Positions 52,326-61,007 are shown, counted from the stretch's first letter. The stretch: 64,000 nucleotides of DNA from Catellatospora sp. KI3 (GCF_029948125.1 NZ_JASAMB010000006.1:124001-188000); one strand, 5' to 3'. Notes: generated by a model not told the origin, from the letters alone. Made by a program: numbers and translations.

Positions 52326-55300
52326 CGGTCAGCTCCGATCCGCAGCTGTGCGGCGGCCAGCCGCTGCCGCATCGTGGTCGCGATCAGTCCGGCCATCGCC
52401 ATGGACAGCACCAGCAGCAGCGCGCTGGTGCCGAGCACCGGCAGCCAGTCGAGGCTGAGCAGCGGTGCGGGCACCGGCCGGGCGGCGCTCGGGGTCAGGA
52501 TGATCAGTGGTGCCATGGTCGCGGCCACGCCGATGCCCACGACCAGGCCGACGGTCACGCCCAGCCCGGCGAGGAACGCCTGCTCGACGATGAGCGCGCC
52601 GGCCAGCAGGCGCGGGCCGGCTCCGAGGGTGTGCAGCACGGCCAGCTCGCCGATGCGGCGCCGGGCGGTGGCCCGGACGTCGACGGCGACCCCGACCAGC
52701 GCCAGCGCGATGGCGCCGAGCGCCGCGATGAACAGGGCCAGGCGGGCGCCGACCCCGTACGGGTCGTGCCCGGCCTGGTCGGCCAGGGCCATCCGGTCGG
52801 TGACGCGCAGGTTGCTCAGCTGCCCGGCGGCGGCCGCGGTCGCGGCGTGCTGGGCCGGGTCGGTGGAAAGCCACCACTCCTGGGTGCCCTGGACGCCGCC
52901 GAACAGCTCGAAGTAGGCGGCACTCAGCGACGGCAGGTCGAGCAGCACCGCGGAGGTGTCGACGACGCCCGGCAGCGTCGGGACGGAGCCGACGATCTTC
53001 ACCCGCAGTTGCGCGCCGTGGAACCGGACCGTCGTGGTGCCGCCGACCTCCAGGTGCATGGCCTCCAGCGCGGCGGTGGTCGCCAGTGCGGGCACCGGGC
53101 TGTTCGGCATCGTCCGGGCGACCGTGGTGTGCAACGGCGGCGGGAAGCCCCCGCCCTGGTCCTCGCTCCGGGTGTACGCCACGGTCAGCCCGTCGGCGGT
53201 CGCCGCGTCGGCGGGCAGCGGGTGGGTGCCGTTGGGCGGGTTCTGGTACTGCCAGGGCGCCTCGGCGACCCGCAGCGACAGCGGCGCGGCCGTCCCGTTC
53301 GCGTCGACGGTGGCCAGGCCCTTGACGCTCCACTCGACGTCCACGCCGTACCCGGAGAAGCCGTCGATCATGAAACCGGCCAGGCCGACCGCGCCCGCGG
53401 GCACGGCCGCCTCGAACGGGGCCGGGGTGCCGTTGAGGGCCAGGTTGCTCAGCGCGACCCGGTAGGTCTGGCCGGACGCGCCGTAGAACACCGCGTCGGT
53501 GCTGCCACTGCCCTGCCCCAGCGCCGGCAGCGGCGCGCTGAACCGCAGCGTGCCCCGCAGCTTCGCGGTGCCCTCCGGCAGCTTCACGGCGGCCCCGGAC
53601 AGCCGGGCGTCAGCCAGGCGGCGCAGCAGCGCGGGCATGTCGCCGAGGTCCTCCCGCAGCTTGACCACGCCGGTCGCGGCCGCGCTGTCGATGGCGACCA
53701 GCGTCGACGGGGTCGACTTCTCTCCCAGCGGGATCGAGGTGCGCCACACCGGCAGCGCCGCGCGGACACCGGGCAGGGCGGCGAGCTCGGCGGTGCGCCC
53801 CGCCGGGTCGAAGCCGGACGCCTCGGTGAGCCGCAGGTCGGCCCCGGTGACCTGGTCGGCCTGGTCGTGGTTGGAGCGCTCGCCCGTGGCGGCCAGGGTC
53901 CAGGCCAGCGTGCTGACCGCGACGGCCAGCGCCAGCAGCAGCACCGGACCGGCGTGCGGGCGGCGTCCGGCCTGCCACATGCCGAGCTGGGTGGCGAACC
54001 ACGGCCGCCGGTCGAGCAGCCGCTCGATCAGGCGGGTCAGCGGGGGCAGCAGCCGCAGCGCGAGCACGGCGCCCGCGAGCACCCCGATCGGGGCGGCGGC
54101 GGCCAGCAGCGGGTCGATGCCGAGCTTGCCGCCGAGGCCGGCCAGCGGAGAGTCGTACTGCCGCAGCTGGAACCAGGCCAGCACGGCGAAGCCGATCAGG
54201 GCGAGGTCCGCCCCGGCGCGCTGGACCGCGGCGCCCCGGCTGGGGCGGGAGCGGGCGGCCAGGTCGGCCACGTACGTGCCGGCGGACTTGAGCGTGGGCA
54301 GCATCATCGCCAGCACGCAGCCCGCACCGGCGGCGAGGGCGACCAGCCATACCGCGGCCGTCAGCGAGCCGTCCGGGTGCAGGCCCACCTCGCGGAACAC
54401 GCCAAGCCCGCCGGTCCGGCCGAGCAGCAGCGTCGCCAGCGGCGGGGCCACCAGCACCGCGGGCAGCGCGACCAGCACCGCCTCCCGCGCGGCGAGCCCG
54501 GCGAGCTGGCCCCGGGCGGCGCCGCGGGCACGCAGCAGCGCCGTCTCGGGGCGCCGCTGCTCGGTCAGCAGGGCCGCCAGCAGCATCAGCGCGTATCCGC
54601 CGAGCACGACGGTCAGCAGCATCGGGGTGAGCAGCGCGGAGCGGCCGACCAGGTCGGCGGCCTTGAGCCGGTCCACCAGCCGGTCCAGGTTGGTGGTGGT
54701 CTGGCCGGAGTTGCCGAAGCCGACCGCCTTGGGCAGCTCGGTCAGGCCGGTCAGCGCGTTGCTGACCCGCACCAGCCCGGTCAGGTCCGATCCGGCCAGG
54801 CGCGGCTGCGCCACCCAGCCGGCGGCGCCGTTGGCAGCCCAGCCGCCGCCGAAGAAGTCGGCCCGGTCCAGCACCAGCGGTCCGTAGGTGGACCCGCCCA
54901 GGATCGAACCCTCGACCAGCTCCGGGGTGAGCAGCCAGTACGGGTCGTCGGCGTGCTCGGCGGTGAAGACGCCGGTGACGGTGACCTCGGTGACCTGGCC
55001 CGACCGCCGGTCGGTGACCGGCACCCGGTCGCCGGGCTGCACGTTCATGAGCCGGGCCGCCGCCTCGCCGAGGACCGCCTGCACCGGCGTGGAGCCGGGC
55101 ACCGCCCAGGCGCCGGCGCGCAGCTGGGCGTGCTCGGACAGCGCGTCGAGGAACATCACCTGCGCGAAGACCAGGCCGCCGGAGTCGGGCACGGCGCTGC
55201 CGGTGGCGCCGGTGAACTGGCGGCCGCTGGCGTAGCCCGCGCCGACCAGGTCCACCTGGGCACCGCCCAGGCCGTCGGCGAACCAGCCGCGGACCTTGGC

Positions 55301-55519
55301 GTCGGCGCCGGTCCAGGCGTCGCCGCTGCCGGCGGGGCCGCGGACCACGATGGACCGCTCGCTGGGCGGGGCGGCGGCGACCGCCGCCTGTCCACCCGCC
55401 TCGACCACGGCGCTGTTGTAGCTGACCAGACCCGCCAGCAGCACGGTCGCGATCAAGGCCGCGGCGGCGGCCGCCGCGAGCAGGCTCCTCGCGCTGTTGG
55501 CGCGACGCCAGACCAGCAT
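52322..55519 (-). CDS. FtsX-like ABC permease (very large)
   Basis: About 1065 residues from MLVWRRANSARSLL; GTG 55531 is alternative but GGGAGTGGAG supports 55519. The N-terminal span (LLAAAAAAALIATVLLAGLV) is followed by an ectodomain of about 200 residues. The first FtsX domain includes VVLGGYALMLLAALLTEQRR and PETALLRARGAARGQLAGLA. Several middle spans precede a second long ectodomain (residues 540-900) and a last FtsX domain with RRRIGELAVLHTLGAGPRLL. First gene of the four-gene export operon. The substrate is unknown; no peptide or biosynthesis gene is adjacent. Confidence 0.9.
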   Translation of the reverse strand: MLVWRRANSARSLLAAAAAAALIATVLLAGLVSYNSAVVEAGGQAAVAAAPPSERSIVVRGPAGSGDAWTGADAKVRGWFADGLGGAQVDLVGAGYASGRQFTGATGSAVPDSGGLVFAQVMFLDALSEHAQLRAGAWAVPGSTPVQAVLGEAAARLMNVQPGDRVPVTDRRSGQVTEVTVTGVFTAEHADDPYWLLTPELVEGSILGGSTYGPLVLDRADFFGGGWAANGAAGWVAQPRLAGSDLTGLVRVSNALTGLTELPKAVGFGNSGQTTTNLDRLVDRLKAADLVGRSALLTPMLLTVVLGGYALMLLAALLTEQRRPETALLRARGAARGQLAGLAAREAVLVALPAVLVAPPLATLLLGRTGGLGVFREVGLHPDGSLTAAVWLVALAAGAGCVLAMMLPTLKSAGTYVADLAARSRPSRGAAVQRAGADLALIGFAVLAWFQLRQYDSPLAGLGGKLGIDPLLAAAAPIGVLAGAVLALRLLPPLTRLIERLLDRRPWFATQLGMWQAGRRPHAGPVLLLALAVAVSTLAWTLAATGERSNHDQADQVTGADLRLTEASGFDPAGRTAELAALPGVRAALPVWRTSIPLGEKSTPSTLVAIDSAAATGVVKLREDLGDMPALLRRLADARLSGAAVKLPEGTAKLRGTLRFSAPLPALGQGSGSTDAVFYGASGQTYRVALSNLALNGTPAPFEAAVPAGAVGLAGFMIDGFSGYGVDVEWSVKGLATVDANGTAAPLSLRVAEAPWQYQNPPNGTHPLPADAATADGLTVAYTRSEDQGGGFPPPLHTTVARTMPNSPVPALATTAALEAMHLEVGGTTTVRFHGAQLRVKIVGSVPTLPGVVDTSAVLLDLPSLSAAYFELFGGVQGTQEWWLSTDPAQHAATAAAAGQLSNLRVTDRMALADQAGHDPYGVGARLALFIAALGAIALALVGVAVDVRATARRRIGELAVLHTLGAGPRLLAGALIVEQAFLAGLGVTVGLVVGIGVAATMAPLIILTPSAARPVPAPLLSLDWLPVLGTSALLLVLSMAMAGLIATTMRQRLAAAQLRIGADR

Positions 55520-55623
55520 CTCCACTCCCACGTTCGTCGGCTGTTGGCCGCTGTAGAGAGCCAGGACGATGCCGGAAAGGTTCGCGTGGGAACAACGGTC
55601 GTTACTCGAATGTGACAGCGCTC

Positions 55624-56226
55624 TCAGAGTCGATCAGGTAACCCCGCCGTCAACTGGGCGAAAGCGGACCGCCGGGCGGCGGCCAGGTCGGGGCTCAGCC
55701 CGGCCGCCCAGGACCACAGCGCGGTGTCCCAGGCGCCCTGCGCCGCCGCGGCCACCAGCAGCGGGTACGGGTGCGCCGCCGGCACCCCGCACCGCGCGCC
55801 CACGAACTGCGCCACCTGCTGCCGCAGCTCCTCGCTGAGCAGCAGGTACGTCTGCAGCAGCATCGGCTGCGCCTCGACCAGCCGCAGCCGGGCCCGGATC
55901 TGGGCCAGCTCCGCCGGGCCGGTCAGGTCGCCGGCCTCCAGCACGGCGCGCACGGAGGTCAGGGGCGCTTCGTCGGCGGGCCGGGTCAGCAGCGCCTCCC
56001 GCAGGTCGGCGACCCGCCGGTGCGCGACGTCGCCGAAGAGCACGTGCTGCTTGGACGAGAAGTAGCGGAAGAAGGTGCGCACCGAGACCCCGGCCGCCGC
56101 GGCGATCCCCTCGACCGTGGTGTCGTCGAAGCCGCGCCGCGCGAACAGCTCCAGCGCGGCCTCCTCGAGCGCCGCGCGGGTGTGCTCCTTGTGCTGCTCG
56201 CGCCGGTTCAGCACCCTGCCGCTCAT
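55624..56226 (-). CDS. TetR/AcrR family regulator
   Basis: 200 residues. HTH at residues 15-60 (HTRAALEEAALELFARRGFD, TTVEGIAAAAGVSVRTFFRY, FSSKQHVLFGD). The C-terminal ligand-binding half is Leu/Ala-rich. It is encoded 105 bases upstream of the export operon on the same strand, so it is likely either the operon's regulator or its first gene. ATGCC-GA-GGCAT lies 38 bases upstream of its start (56263-56274) and is a possible operator. Confidence 0.88.
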   Translation of the reverse strand: MSGRVLNRREQHKEHTRAALEEAALELFARRGFDDTTVEGIAAAAGVSVRTFFRYFSSKQHVLFGDVAHRRVADLREALLTRPADEAPLTSVRAVLEAGDLTGPAELAQIRARLRLVEAQPMLLQTYLLLSEELRQQVAQFVGARCGVPAAHPYPLLVAAAAQGAWDTALWSWAAGLSPDLAAARRSAFAQLTAGLPDRL

Positions 56227-56337
56227 TCACTCATCCTGCGTGCCCCCACCCGGGCAGTCAAAATGCCGAGGCATCGGCGGTTGTCGGCCGCTCGTTGCCA
56301 TTCGGAGCACAGACGGAGGATGGCAACGATTAAGGCC

Positions 56338-56379
56338 GCAGAGCCGATGCCGGGAAATGCAGAGCCGAGGCCGGGAAAG
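56338..56379. repeat. Two 21-bp tandem repeats upstream of the orphan/PrsW pair
   Basis: Units 56338-56358 and 56359-56379 differ at 2 of 21 positions (core GCAGAGCCGAkGCCGGGAAA). A GTTGCCAT/ATGGCAAC inverted pair (56294-56301 and 56320-56327) stands just before them. Location is the promoter region of the 56430 gene. Confidence 0.7.
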
Positions 56380-56429
56380 ATTGCTCGATATAGCGGCATT
56401 CAAGTCCTATGCCCGGTTAACGTCGGCTC

Positions 56430-56987
56430 ATGGTGGCGCACCGACTGCTGCGGAACCTGGCCGGCGGCACCGCGGTGCTGGCTGCCCTGCTGGTGGTCGT
56501 CTTCGGCCTGCCCGCGCTCAACCGGGCCGTCCCGAACGACCGCTCGCTGACCGGGCAGCAGCGCTACGAGGTAGGGGCGGGTGTCAGCGTCCAGCCGCCG
56601 CCCAGCGCCCGGATCGACGCGAGCAAGACCAGGCCAGGTGCCGACCGGGCCGCCGTGCTGTTCCTGCTCGGGGCGGTCCGCTACGCCATCGTGGTCACCC
56701 CGTTCGACGGGGGCATCGAGGACGCCGCCGGGCGCCTCCGGACGAAGATCAAAGCGACCCAGGGGTACCAGGTGACCGGCGACGAGGACGGGGTGCGCAC
56801 CGCCAGCGGCATCGACGGGCTCGCCGGGGGCTACACCGCGCCCGGCCGGTGCGGCAGGTACGCCGTGTTCCTCACCGGCGGCGTCTCCATCGAGGTGACC
56901 GTCAGCGGCGCGGAGTTCGAACTCGGCCAGGTCATCTCCGGCATCGACGCCAGCATCGACTCCATCGCCTACGGCGGTGGCCGGTGA
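56430..56987 (+). CDS. Secreted or membrane-anchored orphan protein coupled to PrsW-like protease
   Basis: 185 residues. One N-terminal membrane segment (GGTAVLAALLVVVFGLPALN) precedes an extracytoplasmic alpha/beta domain with VLFLLGAVRYAIVVTPFDGG, RLRTKIKATQGYQVTGDEDG and GYTAPGRCGRYAVFLTGG. I recognise no family. The stop overlaps the GTG of the PrsW-like gene (GTGA), so it is translated together with it. It might be a substrate or a partner of that protease. This rests only on coupling and topology. Confidence 0.75.
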   Translation: MVAHRLLRNLAGGTAVLAALLVVVFGLPALNRAVPNDRSLTGQQRYEVGAGVSVQPPPSARIDASKTRPGADRAAVLFLLGAVRYAIVVTPFDGGIEDAAGRLRTKIKATQGYQVTGDEDGVRTASGIDGLAGGYTAPGRCGRYAVFLTGGVSIEVTVSGAEFELGQVISGIDASIDSIAYGGGR

Positions 56988-58309
56988 CCGCGGTGGGGCA
57001 GACCGGGGGCAGGCGCTGGCGGTTCTCCGTACGCCCGACGCCACGCCCGGCGCGGGCGCTCAAGTCGCTCCAGCTGCCCGCGTTCTGGCTGCTCGGACTC
57101 ATCCTGCTGGCCGGGCTGGCGCGGCTGGGCGGCATCCTGCGCGCCGACCTGGCCAAGTATCCGGTGGCCACCACCAGCGCGATCATCCTCTTCGCCGTGT
57201 ACGCCATCCCGTTCTGGCTCTTCATCGCGTCGATGGACTTCCTCGAACGCGAGCCGCCGCTGCTCATGGCCACCGCGTTCGCCTGGGGCGGCGCCGTCGC
57301 CACCACCGCCGCCATCCCGGGCAACCAGGCCGTGCACGACCTGCTCGCGAAACTGATCTCCCCGGCCTTCGCCGCCACCTGGGGCCCGGCCATCGCCGGG
57401 CCGACCATCGAGGAGCTGCTCAAGGCGCTCGGCGTGGTCATGATCGTGCTGGTGGCCCGAAAACAGATCAACAGCGTGCTGGACGGGATGGTCTACGGCG
57501 CGCTGGTCGGGCTGGGCTTCCAGGTCGTCGAGGACATCGTGTACGCCGTCAACGCGGTCTCCGTCAGCGGCCGCGGCGACGGCGTCGGGCCGGTCGTGGC
57601 CACCTTCTTCCTGCGCGGCTTCCTGGCCGGGCTGTGGAGCCACACCCTGTTCACGGCACTGGCGGGCGCGGGCATCGCCTGGTTCCTCGTCCGCACCGAC
57701 AAGCCGGTCTGGTGGCGCGCGGGCGGCCTCGCGGTCGGCCTCGGCCTGGCCTGGCTCACCCACTTCATCTGGAACTCGCCCCTGTTCGCCGACGGCATCG
57801 GCTCCGGCGCGGCCGGGGTGCTGCTCGGCATGCTCGGCAAGGGCCTGCCCGCCCTGGTCATGGTGCTGGCGCTGGTCTGGGTGGCCCGGCACCGCGAGGC
57901 CCACTTCTACGTGGCGCACCTGGCCGCGCTGCACGATCCGGCCATCGCCACCCCGGGCGAGCTGCAGATCATGGGCCACGGGCACCTGCGGGCCGACGCG
58001 CGCCGGTACGGCAAGGCACGCTGCGGCCGGGCGGGTGAGCGCGCGGTACGGGGGCTGCAGACCGCCCAGGCCCGGCTGGCCGTCGAACTCAGCCGGGTCA
58101 GCCACCTCGACCCCGCCGACGCGCTGCTGATCTACTGCCGGGACGAGGTGCTGGCGCAGCGGCAGCGGCTGGTGGCCCTGGGCCATCCAGAGGCGATCGT
58201 GTCGCCGTGCCGCCCGGCGGTGCCGCGGATCGTGGTGCTCGGCGCGCTCGGGGCCGTCCTGCTGGTCCTGCTCATCTGGCAGGCCATCCGCTCCATGCAC
58301 GCCGCCTGA
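56984..58309 (+). CDS. PrsW-family intramembrane metalloprotease
   Basis: 441 residues with about eight spans. PrsW motifs: EE in AGPTIEELLKALGVVM near residue 147; GLGFQVVEDIVYAVNAV; the His in GLWSHTLFTALAGAGIAWF; and a last His in WLTHFIWNSPLF. These residues coordinate zinc in the PrsW/Abi superfamily. A cytoplasmic C-terminal region (residues 310-410) with ELQIMGHGHLRADARRYGKA is followed by a terminal span (VLGALGAVLLVLLIW). PrsW cleaves anti-sigma factors in Bacillus; no sigma or anti-sigma gene is adjacent here. GTG overlaps the previous stop. Confidence 0.9.
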   Translation: MTAVGQTGGRRWRFSVRPTPRPARALKSLQLPAFWLLGLILLAGLARLGGILRADLAKYPVATTSAIILFAVYAIPFWLFIASMDFLEREPPLLMATAFAWGGAVATTAAIPGNQAVHDLLAKLISPAFAATWGPAIAGPTIEELLKALGVVMIVLVARKQINSVLDGMVYGALVGLGFQVVEDIVYAVNAVSVSGRGDGVGPVVATFFLRGFLAGLWSHTLFTALAGAGIAWFLVRTDKPVWWRAGGLAVGLGLAWLTHFIWNSPLFADGIGSGAAGVLLGMLGKGLPALVMVLALVWVARHREAHFYVAHLAALHDPAIATPGELQIMGHGHLRADARRYGKARCGRAGERAVRGLQTAQARLAVELSRVSHLDPADALLIYCRDEVLAQRQRLVALGHPEAIVSPCRPAVPRIVVLGALGAVLLVLLIWQAIRSMHAA

Positions 58310-58320
58310 GCCGCACGGCC

Positions 58321-58480
58321 GCCCCGCCTTGCGTGAACGCCGACCCGAGCTGCACCCCGCCCCCGCCTCACATAAACGCTGGCCTGAGCTGCACCCCCGC
58401 CCCGCCTTACATAAACGCTGGCCTATCTAGAAGACGGATTTCGGAGAATCGTCTTCTAGATAGGCAAACGTCGATTTAAA
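58321..58480. repeat. Family B palindrome (copy 3) preceded by tandem degenerate half-copies
   Basis: 58421-58440 and 58447-58465 form a 19-bp stem with one bulge (GCCTATCTAGAAGACG arm). Before it, a unit of about 43 bases (CCGCCTyACATAAACGCTGGCC, then TGAGCTGCACC) occurs twice clearly, and a third time in degenerate form (GTGAACGCCGACCCGAGC). The palindrome and its TTTAAATCGACG flank match the reverse complement of 5215-5273. Nothing else occupies the gap between the PrsW-like gene and the DxDxDG gene. Confidence 0.8.
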
Positions 58481-58508
58481 GCGGGGCCGCTCGGGGCGGC
58501 GGGGAGGG

Positions 58509-58745
58509 TCAGGCCGGGGCGTGGCCGCCGTCGCCGTCCACAGTCGTCTCGGGGGTGCCGTCCTGGTCGAGGTCGACCAGGGTGATGTCCACCTTGCCGT
58601 CCAGGTCGGTGTCGAACTGGAACAGGTCGGCCTTGCCGTCGCCGTCGGTGTCCGACACCCACACGTCGGCCTTGCCGTCCTGGTTGGTGTCGCCGACGAT
58701 CAGGTCCCGGCGGTCGTCGCCGCGGGTCTCTACGGTCTCGCTCAT
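58509..58745 (-). CDS. Small protein of four DxDxDG (Ca2+-binding-like) repeats
   Basis: 78 residues. After an N-terminal MSETVETRGDDRRDLIVG come four repeats: DTNQDGKADVWVS, DTDGDGKADLFQF, DTDLDGKVDITLV and DLDQDGTPETTVD. Each has the D-x-[DN]-x-D-G loop of EF-hand, dockerin and thrombospondin-3-type Ca2+ binding sites. No signal peptide is present, so it is probably cytoplasmic or non-classically exported. ATG 58745 has AGAAGGAG upstream. It lies 36 bases downstream of the binding-protein gene and may be co-transcribed. Confidence 0.78.
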   Translation of the reverse strand: MSETVETRGDDRRDLIVGDTNQDGKADVWVSDTDGDGKADLFQFDTDLDGKVDITLVDLDQDGTPETTVDGDGGHAPA

Positions 58746-58781
58746 GAGTGCTCCTTCTCGGGATCCGGTGCGGTCAACACG

Positions 58782-60110
58782 TTAGTGCCGGATGGTCGCA
58801 CCCGCATCGACCAGGGCCTTGATCGCTTCGGCGGATTCGGCGTACCCGATGATCAGCACGCCGTCGGCCTTGAGCGGCGCGACCTCCTTGGCGATGGTCG
58901 CCAGCTCGGCCTTGTCCTTGACGGTGCCGTCGTCGTTGATCTGGTACGTGTACGCGTGGATGTCGGTCTCGCTGAGCCCGGCCTTGACCAGTTCCTTCTT
59001 GACGTCCTCGGTCAGCTTGGTGCCGTAGTTCGCCGCGTGCGCGATGATGGCGATCTTGCGGTCACCGTCGCGCAGCATCACGTCGGCGATGGCGCGGGCC
59101 TGCAGGATGTCCGAGGGCGCGGTACGGAAGTACAGCCCCTGGTCGTCGGCCGTGGTCAGCGACGCCGAGGTGTTCGACGGCGAGAACATGATCATGTTGT
59201 TCTTCACCGCGTCGGGCAGCGAGGCCAGGGCCACGCCGGAGGCGCCGGTGCCGATCAGGATCTGCACCCCGTTCGCGTGGTGCGAGGCGATCGTCTGCCT
59301 GGCGACCTTCGGGTCGGTGCCGTCGTTGCCGTCGATCCACTTGACGTCCTTGCCGAGCACGCCGCCCGCCGCGTTGATCTCCGCGATGGCCAGCGCCGCG
59401 CCCGCGTCCATCGGCTTGGTGATGAAGGACAGGGCGCCGGTCCTCGGCAGCAGGCCGCCGATGGTCAGCGGCGTCGACGACTTGGCGTTCGCGGCACCCC
59501 TCGGCAGGTCCTTCGAGGTCACGTCGCTCTCGTTGCCGGTGCCCAGGTACTCGGTCTTGCCGCTGTCGACCTGGTTGGTGGTGTCGAAGTGCAGCGTGGC
59601 GTACGTGGTGGTCGACGGCTCGCCCGCGTCGGTGAAGCCGTACTTCACCGTGACGCCCCGGTAGGCGATGTTGTCACCCTTGCGGGCGGCCTGCAGGCAC
59701 TGCGCGACCGTCTTGCACACGGCGCCGTCGGTCGTCACACCGTTGATGTACTTGGCGATGTCCGTGGCCTTGGTCGACCCGGCCTGCTGCGCGGCGAGCG
59801 CGCTGATGATGACCGCGTCATAGGTCTCCCCCGCGTAGGTGAAGTCCTTCAGGGTCGGGTCGATCGCCTTCAGCTTGCCCACGAACACAGCGTCCAGCGG
59901 CGTCAGCGGCAGCGTCCCCTTCATGCCCGCGAGCACGCCCGGGTGGTCGGCGAAGATGTCGCCGAACTCGTTGCTCATGTTGCCGTCGGTGCCGTAGAGA
60001 TACGCACCGAGGTACTCGGCGGCACGCGGGTCGTCCGCCTTGTTCGAGCACGCGGCGAGGGTGAGCAGCGATACGCAGGCGGCGGCTGCGACAGCGCGCG
60101 AGATACGCAT
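58782..60110 (-). CDS. Branched-chain-amino-acid-type (LivK) binding lipoprotein, halves in swapped order
   Basis: 442 residues. ATG 60110 (MRISRAVAAAAC) has GGAGG upstream; lipobox LTLAAC puts the lipid on Cys21. Peripla_BP_6 proteins normally open with a strand like TIGGLLPRTGALSF and close with an AYDAV-type lobe. Here residues 30-190 hold the normal C-terminal part (YLYGTDGNMSNEFGD, VLAGMKGTLPLTP, YAGETYDAVIISALAAQQAG, Cys132/138). Residues 214-442 hold the normal N-terminal part (IAEINAAGGVLGKDVKWIDG, MIMFSPSNTSASLTTADDQG, GVLIIGYAESAEAIKALVD), ending GATIRH. The order is thus circularly permuted. No permease or ATPase genes are adjacent. Ligand unknown. Confidence 0.85.
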   Translation of the reverse strand: MRISRAVAAAACVSLLTLAACSNKADDPRAAEYLGAYLYGTDGNMSNEFGDIFADHPGVLAGMKGTLPLTPLDAVFVGKLKAIDPTLKDFTYAGETYDAVIISALAAQQAGSTKATDIAKYINGVTTDGAVCKTVAQCLQAARKGDNIAYRGVTVKYGFTDAGEPSTTTYATLHFDTTNQVDSGKTEYLGTGNESDVTSKDLPRGAANAKSSTPLTIGGLLPRTGALSFITKPMDAGAALAIAEINAAGGVLGKDVKWIDGNDGTDPKVARQTIASHHANGVQILIGTGASGVALASLPDAVKNNMIMFSPSNTSASLTTADDQGLYFRTAPSDILQARAIADVMLRDGDRKIAIIAHAANYGTKLTEDVKKELVKAGLSETDIHAYTYQINDDGTVKDKAELATIAKEVAPLKADGVLIIGYAESAEAIKALVDAGATIRH

Positions 60111-60239
60111 GAGGGTGCCTCCATGGCCATGGTCCAACGGGCACCTTAGCGTTGTTCCCGGGATTGGGGGAGGGGGCGGTTACGTCCGTTGGGTGGCGAG
60201 TGCTCCGGTACGGTTGCCGCCGCCCGATAGGCTCCCAGC

Positions 60240-60632
60240 GTGACCGTCGATCCTGACTACGCGTTCGAAGACGCCGCTCTCATCCTTGACCAGGCACTGG
60301 CAGGCGACGGGAGGGCGGTGGCAGGAACCTTCGACGCGGTAGTGAAGCGGGAAGGGGCGTCCGGGGCGTACAACGTCGCCTGGTGCCTGGCCGGCGAGCT
60401 GGCCGGCGACGGCCTGCGGAAAGGCCCGTGGACGCTCGACTACCCCGAGATAGACGAGGCGCACTACGACGCCCGCTGGGTGGCCAGATTCGTCAGCGCG
60501 TACGTCAACGAGGATGAGCCGACCGGAGAAGCCCTGGTCGGAGCGGCACTCGCCGACGGCAGGCTGCCGGAATGCCTGCTCACCCTGGCCGGCTCGACGG
60601 TGGCGACCCTGCGCCGCCGCGAACTTCCCTGA
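60240..60632 (+). CDS. Small conserved-looking protein of unknown function
   Basis: 130 residues from GTG 60240: MTVDPDYAFEDAALILDQAL, then GAYNVAWCLAGELAGDG, WTLDYPEIDEAHYDARWVAR and FVSAYVNEDEPTGEALVGAA. All-helical, acidic, no signal peptide. I recognise no family. It stands alone between the binding-protein gene and the tRNA cluster. The third-position GC agrees with coding. Confidence 0.7.
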   Translation: MTVDPDYAFEDAALILDQALAGDGRAVAGTFDAVVKREGASGAYNVAWCLAGELAGDGLRKGPWTLDYPEIDEAHYDARWVARFVSAYVNEDEPTGEALVGAALADGRLPECLLTLAGSTVATLRRRELP

Positions 60633-60758
60633 AGGTCGCCGACGCCCGCGTCACGCTTCCGAGATTGCGACAGGTTCGGGGAAGGTGCTCGAATGCAGGC
60701 CAAGATTCCTGCGCTTTCCCCGAAACTGCACTCACGCGCCGACCTGACCCGGCATACG

Positions 60759-60808
60759 AAAAAGCCCCGAACCCGCTTCCTGAGATGACTCAGGCGCAGT
60801 TCGGGGCT
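60759..60808 (-). terminator. Terminator of the tRNA cluster
   Basis: AGCCCCGAAC/GTTCGGGGCT is a perfect 10-bp stem with an inner CCTGAG..CTCAGG stem. On the minus strand it is followed by a T-run (AAAAA at 60759-60763 on the plus strand). Confidence 0.85.
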
Positions 60809-60832
60809 GCAAAGCCCGGCGAAGAGCTTTGG

Positions 60833-60906
60833 TGGCCAGGGGCGGGGTCGAACCGCCGACCTTCCGATTTTCAGTCGGACGCTCGTACCAACTGAGCTAC
60901 CTGGCC
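60833..60906 (-). tRNA. tRNA-Phe (GAA)
   Basis: 74 bases. Acceptor GGCCAGG/CCTGGCC, discriminator A, and CCA encoded at 60830-60832. The anticodon stem TCCGA/TCGGA holds the loop CTGAAAA (anticodon GAA). T-loop TTCGACC is present. Confidence 0.97.
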
Positions 60907-60933
60907 GAACCCACCGAGGTGGTCTAGCAAAAG

Positions 60934-61007
60934 CGGTCCTGACGGGACTTGAACCCGCGACCTCCGCCTTGACAGGGCGGCGAGCACTCCGACTGCTCCA
61001 CAGGACC
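60934..61007 (-). tRNA. tRNA-Asp (GTC)
   Basis: 74 bases. Acceptor GGTCCTG/CAGGACC, discriminator G, no encoded CCA. Anticodon stem CCGCC/GGCGG with loop CTGTCAA (anticodon GTC). T-arm GCGGGTTCAAGTCCCGT. Confidence 0.97.
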
